DNA of 36,845 nucleotides, taken from contig JANXRC010000025.1 in assembly GCA_025353195.1 (NCBI GenBank), forward strand, positions 1 through 36,845, in the 5' to 3' direction. The stretch comes from Rhodocyclaceae bacterium (lineage in GTDB: Bacteria; Pseudomonadota; Gammaproteobacteria; Burkholderiales; Rhodocyclaceae). Positions 34,279 to 36,845 of the stretch are shown here, piece by piece. The stretch's first letter is position 1. Each line of letters starts with the position of its first letter. The translations under genes were made by a program, and so were the position numbers. A model generated the notes under the pieces. That model had not been told where the DNA came from. It did not search any database and worked only from the letters and a program-made list of their open reading frames with translations.

Positions 34279-34824
34279 TCATTTTCCGCGTGGAATCAGA
34301 ACCGAGAGTTTGAATGTCGAAAGCACGTATGCGAGTTCGAATAACCGGCGCCGCCAGCCCCTGAGTTGCAACACGTAACGACCGAACTTGTACTCCTTCG
34401 ATGGACGAAAGTCGGGTGTTTGTGATCTCGGTGGCGGGTTATTCGGCCGGCTCCGCATCTCGCGAACCCATAGTTCAACCCCGGGCGCCTGACCATCATC
34501 GATGTGACCGGTCACGTCGTCAAAGGCATCTAATGTATTGATAATCATGGCTTGAGCTGCAGGTGTGAGCATCCCGGTCACGCTTGCGCTAGCTAGTTGT
34601 CGGATTAAGGGCGCTGCGGCTCGCGTTGAAGTCACGTCGAGTCGCTTCAACCCGGCCTGATTGGTTCGGTCGCGCTCTGCACGTTTGCGAGCGGCTGCCG
34701 CGGTACGTTTAGGCTTTTCGCGCACACAGTAAGCCTGGACGGGTTCTAGTCCTAAGGCCAATATTTGTTCACGGGTAGGTTTTGGTTGTTCCTGTCCTGG
34801 CGGGAGAATGGTTGTGATAGTCAT
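34279..34824 (-). CDS. Hypothetical element protein
   Basis: A 181-residue basic protein, with an AGAGAG ribosome site before the ATG at 34824. Residues about 38-60 are highly charged (KRTAAAARKRAERDRTNQAG, LKRLDV), faintly like small phage DNA-binding proteins. A helix follows, and the C-terminus is basic and hydrophobic (RRRLFELAYVLSTFKLSVL). I do not recognise a family. It shares direction with the integrase pair. Confidence 0.65.
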   Translation of the reverse strand: MTITTILPPGQEQPKPTREQILALGLEPVQAYCVREKPKRTAAAARKRAERDRTNQAGLKRLDVTSTRAAAPLIRQLASASVTGMLTPAAQAMIINTLDAFDDVTGHIDDGQAPGVELWVREMRSRPNNPPPRSQTPDFRPSKEYKFGRYVLQLRGWRRRLFELAYVLSTFKLSVLIPRGK

Positions 34825-34886
34825 TTAGCTCTCTTTCTGTTACGGTTTTCTGGGAGTCGCACCACTCCGTGCCCTATTTGTTCTCG

Positions 34887-35387
34887 CTATCCTGTTTCCG
34901 TCTCTAAAGGCGGCCCCCTTGGCCACTGCAGCTTTTGCTGGTTGGTATCCATGGGTGCGGCGGAAAGGGGCGTGCTTGATCGAATAGGCATGGGGATCAA
35001 ACTGTCTACAGCGAAGCACCTGAACGTGAGAAAGCGGAAATCCTTGATGTCTTTCTGTAAATAGGTGATGGGCTCCCTCGCGGCATAGGCAGAGGTCGGA
35101 CTATGGTCGAAGGAGTTGAAGTTGAAGCTGTCGGACTCCTTGCAAGGGCTAAGCCCAACTCGACGTGTATATCGGAGCGCCTTGATGAAAAAGAGACGTT
35201 TCAGGATATCAATAGCGGTTTGGACGATCGGTAAAGGGGGCCGGCACCGCACACGCTCGTCCCGATTCGAAATGCGGTCTTGGCTATCGACGTCATTTGG
35301 CGCAGAACCAAACTTGTCGATAGCAGATTGGTAGGGCACCGGCGCATCGCATTTCGGGTTGCTGGTGTTTGATCGTTCTCGTGGCAT
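34887..35387 (-). CDS. Hypothetical ORF, doubtful
   Basis: A 166-residue reading from the ATG at 35387; an in-frame ATG at 35459 would enclose the operator-like palindrome, so the shorter start is preferred. The ribosome site is weak (GAGAG). The composition is mixed, with no motif, and the segment IDILKRLFFIKALRYTR is the only regular-looking helix. It would be divergent from the HTH regulator at 35504. The open frame may be real or chance in lower-GC sequence. Confidence 0.35.
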   Translation of the reverse strand: MPRERSNTSNPKCDAPVPYQSAIDKFGSAPNDVDSQDRISNRDERVRCRPPLPIVQTAIDILKRLFFIKALRYTRRVGLSPCKESDSFNFNSFDHSPTSAYAAREPITYLQKDIKDFRFLTFRCFAVDSLIPMPIRSSTPLSAAPMDTNQQKLQWPRGPPLETETG

Positions 35388-35410
35388 GAGTGCTCTCAGG
35401 TATGATAAAA

Positions 35411-35435
35411 ACAATGCATTGAATGAGCGCATTGT
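35411..35435. promoter_or_regulatory. Operator-like inverted repeat upstream of the HTH regulator
   Basis: ACAATGC (35411-35417) and GCATTGT (35429-35435) form a 7-bp inverted repeat with an 11-bp spacer. The left half also holds the 10-bp perfect palindrome CAATGCATTG. It lies just upstream of a possible promoter (TTGCAA 35444-35449, 17-bp spacer, TACGAT 35467-35472) for the regulator at 35504, as expected for autoregulation. Confidence 0.55.
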
Positions 35436-35503
35436 ATCGATTCTTGCAAGTAAAGTCAATACCGCTTACGATAAACTATGTTTTTACTATTCAGAGAATA
35501 GCT

Positions 35504-36115
35504 ATGGCCAAGGGTTCGCGCACGCTGACCGAACAGGACAAGCAGGACTCCGACCACTTTCGACGGCGCCTCCAAGAGCTTCTGGATGCGCGAGGTCTTA
35601 CTGCGGCTGGATTGGCAAAGATGGCTGGTACAACGCCGCGCACGCTCTACCGGATCTTGCAAGAAGGGGCCGATCCGACGCGGGGCATACTTGTGGCAAT
35701 CGCAAGGGCATTGGGAGTCTCAATCGACTCGCTTGCCATACGGTCTCCATCTGAAACTACAGATAACTCAAGTCCACACCTATTAATCGCAGAACGCGTT
35801 TTGGAAATGGCATTTGGCAAGCCAGTAATTGGTCGACTGAGCAGCGAAGAGCTAGGCGCACTGCTGCGACGGATCGGTGACGTACTCCGGGCGTTGGAGG
35901 GTCCCTTTCCAATGTCTGATGGCAGGAATCGGGCCGACGTTTGTCGCTCCTACGTGCCAGTGGTCCGGGCTACGGTAAGCGCTCTCTATGAGGCAGCGGG
36001 AGGCGATTTTTTCCTTCAGCATGATCTGAATCCCTTGAACCGTGCATGTGTTGCTTTGGAGTTCGCCGATTGGGAAGCAACAAAAGCAAGGGTAGTGGCA
36101 GAAGAGAAACCCTGA
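35504..36115 (+). CDS. XRE-type helix-turn-helix regulator
   Basis: A 203-residue protein. The ATG at 35504 is chosen because it follows a plausible promoter and opens the DNA-binding region. Residues about 17-75 form an HTH_3/Cro-CI domain (LDARGLTAAGLAKMAGTTPR, TLYRIL, ARALGVSIDSLA). The remaining C-terminal 120 residues match no domain I know and contain paired helices (SEELGALLRRIGDVLRALEG). It is probably the element's transcriptional control protein. The division into DNA-binding head and separate C-terminal domain is like phage repressors, but no peptidase motif is seen. Confidence 0.85.
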   Translation: MAKGSRTLTEQDKQDSDHFRRRLQELLDARGLTAAGLAKMAGTTPRTLYRILQEGADPTRGILVAIARALGVSIDSLAIRSPSETTDNSSPHLLIAERVLEMAFGKPVIGRLSSEELGALLRRIGDVLRALEGPFPMSDGRNRADVCRSYVPVVRATVSALYEAAGGDFFLQHDLNPLNRACVALEFADWEATKARVVAEEKP

Positions 36116-36238
36116 AGGCTTTGCTGTTGGCGTGCGCCCAGCTCGCGCGGAAAGGGTGTTAGCCCAACGAATTTGCCCGTGGGGCGGGCGATTCAACGGA
36201 TCGCCAAGATCCCTAGGCGCCGAAAGCTAACTCTGCAC

Positions 36239-36283
36239 ATGGCCCGGAAAAGCCAAGCACATCAATGGGGCTTGTCCGGCCAT
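36239..36283. repeat. Strong hairpin-forming inverted repeat between convergent genes
   Basis: The arms ATGGCCCGGAAAAGCC (36239-36254) and GGGGCTTGTCCGGCCAT (36267-36283) pair with one bulge and a mismatch around a 12-nt loop. It lies between two convergent HTH genes. No U-run follows on either strand, so it is not a standard terminator. The remaining intergenic bases (36116-36341) show no gene. Confidence 0.55.
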
Positions 36284-36341
36284 TCTGCTTCTAAGGCAGA
36301 TATAGCCCAAGAGACCCAGCTGCCCTAAAGGCATTTCTACT

Positions 36342-36593
36342 CTACTGGTCTGTTTTTGACGGCGAGGTTTCGGTGTCAGGAACGTATTCCGCCAAGTCCG
36401 ACAACGAGCACTCGAAATATCGGCAGAGCCGATCCAAGTGATCGGTGAGGGTGCCATAGCCTCGTGTATTGACCATTTTCGAGAGCGTCACACGGCTTAT
36501 GCCGGTCGCTTCGCAGACCTCTTGCATGGTCACACGACGTCCTTCGCGGAAGCGCTTTTCCGCCAACAATTCCTGTATGCGAAAACGAATCAT
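36342..36593 (-). CDS. Small Cro/C1-type HTH regulator
   Basis: An 83-residue protein made almost wholly of a helix-turn-helix domain: MIRFRIQELLAEKRF, VTMQEVCEATGISRVTLSKM, then LTDHLDRLCRYFECSLSDLA. This belongs to the HTH_26/YozG-like Cro-CI group. The tail of about 12 residues is polar. It is convergent with the larger XRE regulator and divergent from a lipoprotein gene across a 128-bp gap holding an inverted repeat, the likely operator. Confidence 0.85.
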   Translation of the reverse strand: MIRFRIQELLAEKRFREGRRVTMQEVCEATGISRVTLSKMVNTRGYGTLTDHLDRLCRYFECSLSDLAEYVPDTETSPSKTDQ

Positions 36594-36613
36594 GGTTCGT
36601 GTAACCTAACATA

Positions 36614-36664
36614 TGTATGTATAGGCTTGCAATTCTGCTCTCAGTTTGTTAAACTATACGTACA
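36614..36664. promoter_or_regulatory. Inverted repeat in a divergent promoter region
   Basis: TGTATGTATAG (36614-36624) and CTATACGTACA (36654-36664) pair at 10 of 11 positions across 29 bp. They lie upstream of the small HTH gene and on the other side of the lipoprotein gene, so they are likely a split or paired operator for the HTH protein. Confidence 0.55.
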
Positions 36665-36721
36665 TTGATCCTTATAGGGGTATCAATGATCATCTAGTTT
36701 ATAGCAGTGGCGTCCGGTTAA

Positions 36722-36845
36722 ATGCCGAATAGAGTCAATTGGTTATCTGGCATGAGCGTGGTCATTCTGTTGGCATCTGGCTGCAAGGCGCATGAAATCT
36801 CGGTTTTCTCGAAAACCGAGACCGACAAGATCTGTAGCAAAGTGT
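36722..36845 (+). CDS. Putative lipoprotein (partial, N-terminus only)
   Basis: Forty-one codons are visible before the window ends. The N-terminus is MPNRVNWLSGMSVVILLASGC, a lipoprotein signal with Cys at residue 21; a second in-frame ATG at 36752 would also give a plausible leader. The mature part begins KAHEISVFSKTETDKICSKV. No family is recognisable. Codons 26-33 (36798-36821) contain a perfect 10-bp hairpin. It is divergent from the small HTH regulator. Confidence 0.6.
   Translation, partial: MPNRVNWLSGMSVVILLASGCKAHEISVFSKTETDKICSKV

Noticed and set aside
36116-36341. Integron-type attC site (GCCCAAC near 36162)
   Set aside because: No matching GTTRRRY partner within a plausible distance, and no integron integrase.
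1-36845. CRISPR array or insertion sequence
   Set aside because: No regularly spaced direct repeats with unique spacers and no transposase seen; the only arrays are coding repeats in tpsA and the Sel1 gene and the 38-bp elements.

Overview
The window looks like the chromosome of a high-GC betaproteobacterium carrying a lower-GC mobile-element end on its right. The placement rests on gene content: a Tad pilus locus, a two-partner adhesin, queD, a beta-proteobacterial type aspartokinase, and an acyl-CoA ligase operon. It is an inference; no rRNA or species marker is present.

Region 1 (1-11790, all minus strand) is a Tad/Flp (type IVc) pilus cluster. Transcription order is small Flp-type pilin, TadG-like, TadE-like, an unknown exported protein, a second small pilin, RcpC/CpaB, RcpA/CpaC secretin, TadA ATPase with an N-terminal FHA-like domain, TadB, TadC, a DUF192 protein, a TPR lipoprotein, a frameshifted TadE-like gene, and the start of a DUF3617-type protein. 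Many genes overlap by 4 bp or are separated by a few bases. No TadV peptidase, TadZ/CpaE or RcpB is seen. Three copies of a ~38-bp element lie upstream of the first pilin.

Region 2 (11791-23207, minus) is a two-partner secretion locus: a Sel1-repeat exported protein, the outer-membrane transporter TpsB, and a 2956-residue TpsA exoprotein with a Gly-rich C-terminal array and a C-terminal cysteine pair. It lies directly upstream of the pilus genes in the same direction, so both surface systems are adjacent.

Region 3 (23380-32459) is housekeeping and metabolic: two tandem cyclic-nucleotide-binding-like proteins, tRNA-Ser(UGA) with a terminator, an operon of acyl-CoA ligase, glutathione S-transferase and enoyl-CoA hydratase/isomerase, queD divergent from a radical SAM gene, lysC with a strong terminator, a flavodoxin-like protein and a membrane diguanylate cyclase.

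Region 4 (about 32515-36845) is the end of an integrative element. It begins at a 28-nt tRNA 3'-end fragment (T arm, acceptor 3' strand and CCA), followed by a tyrosine recombinase, a DUF4224 excisionase-like partner, unrecognised ORFs, two HTH regulators with palindromic operator-like sites, and the start of a lipoprotein gene cut by the window end. The other end of the element and the intact tRNA are not in the window.
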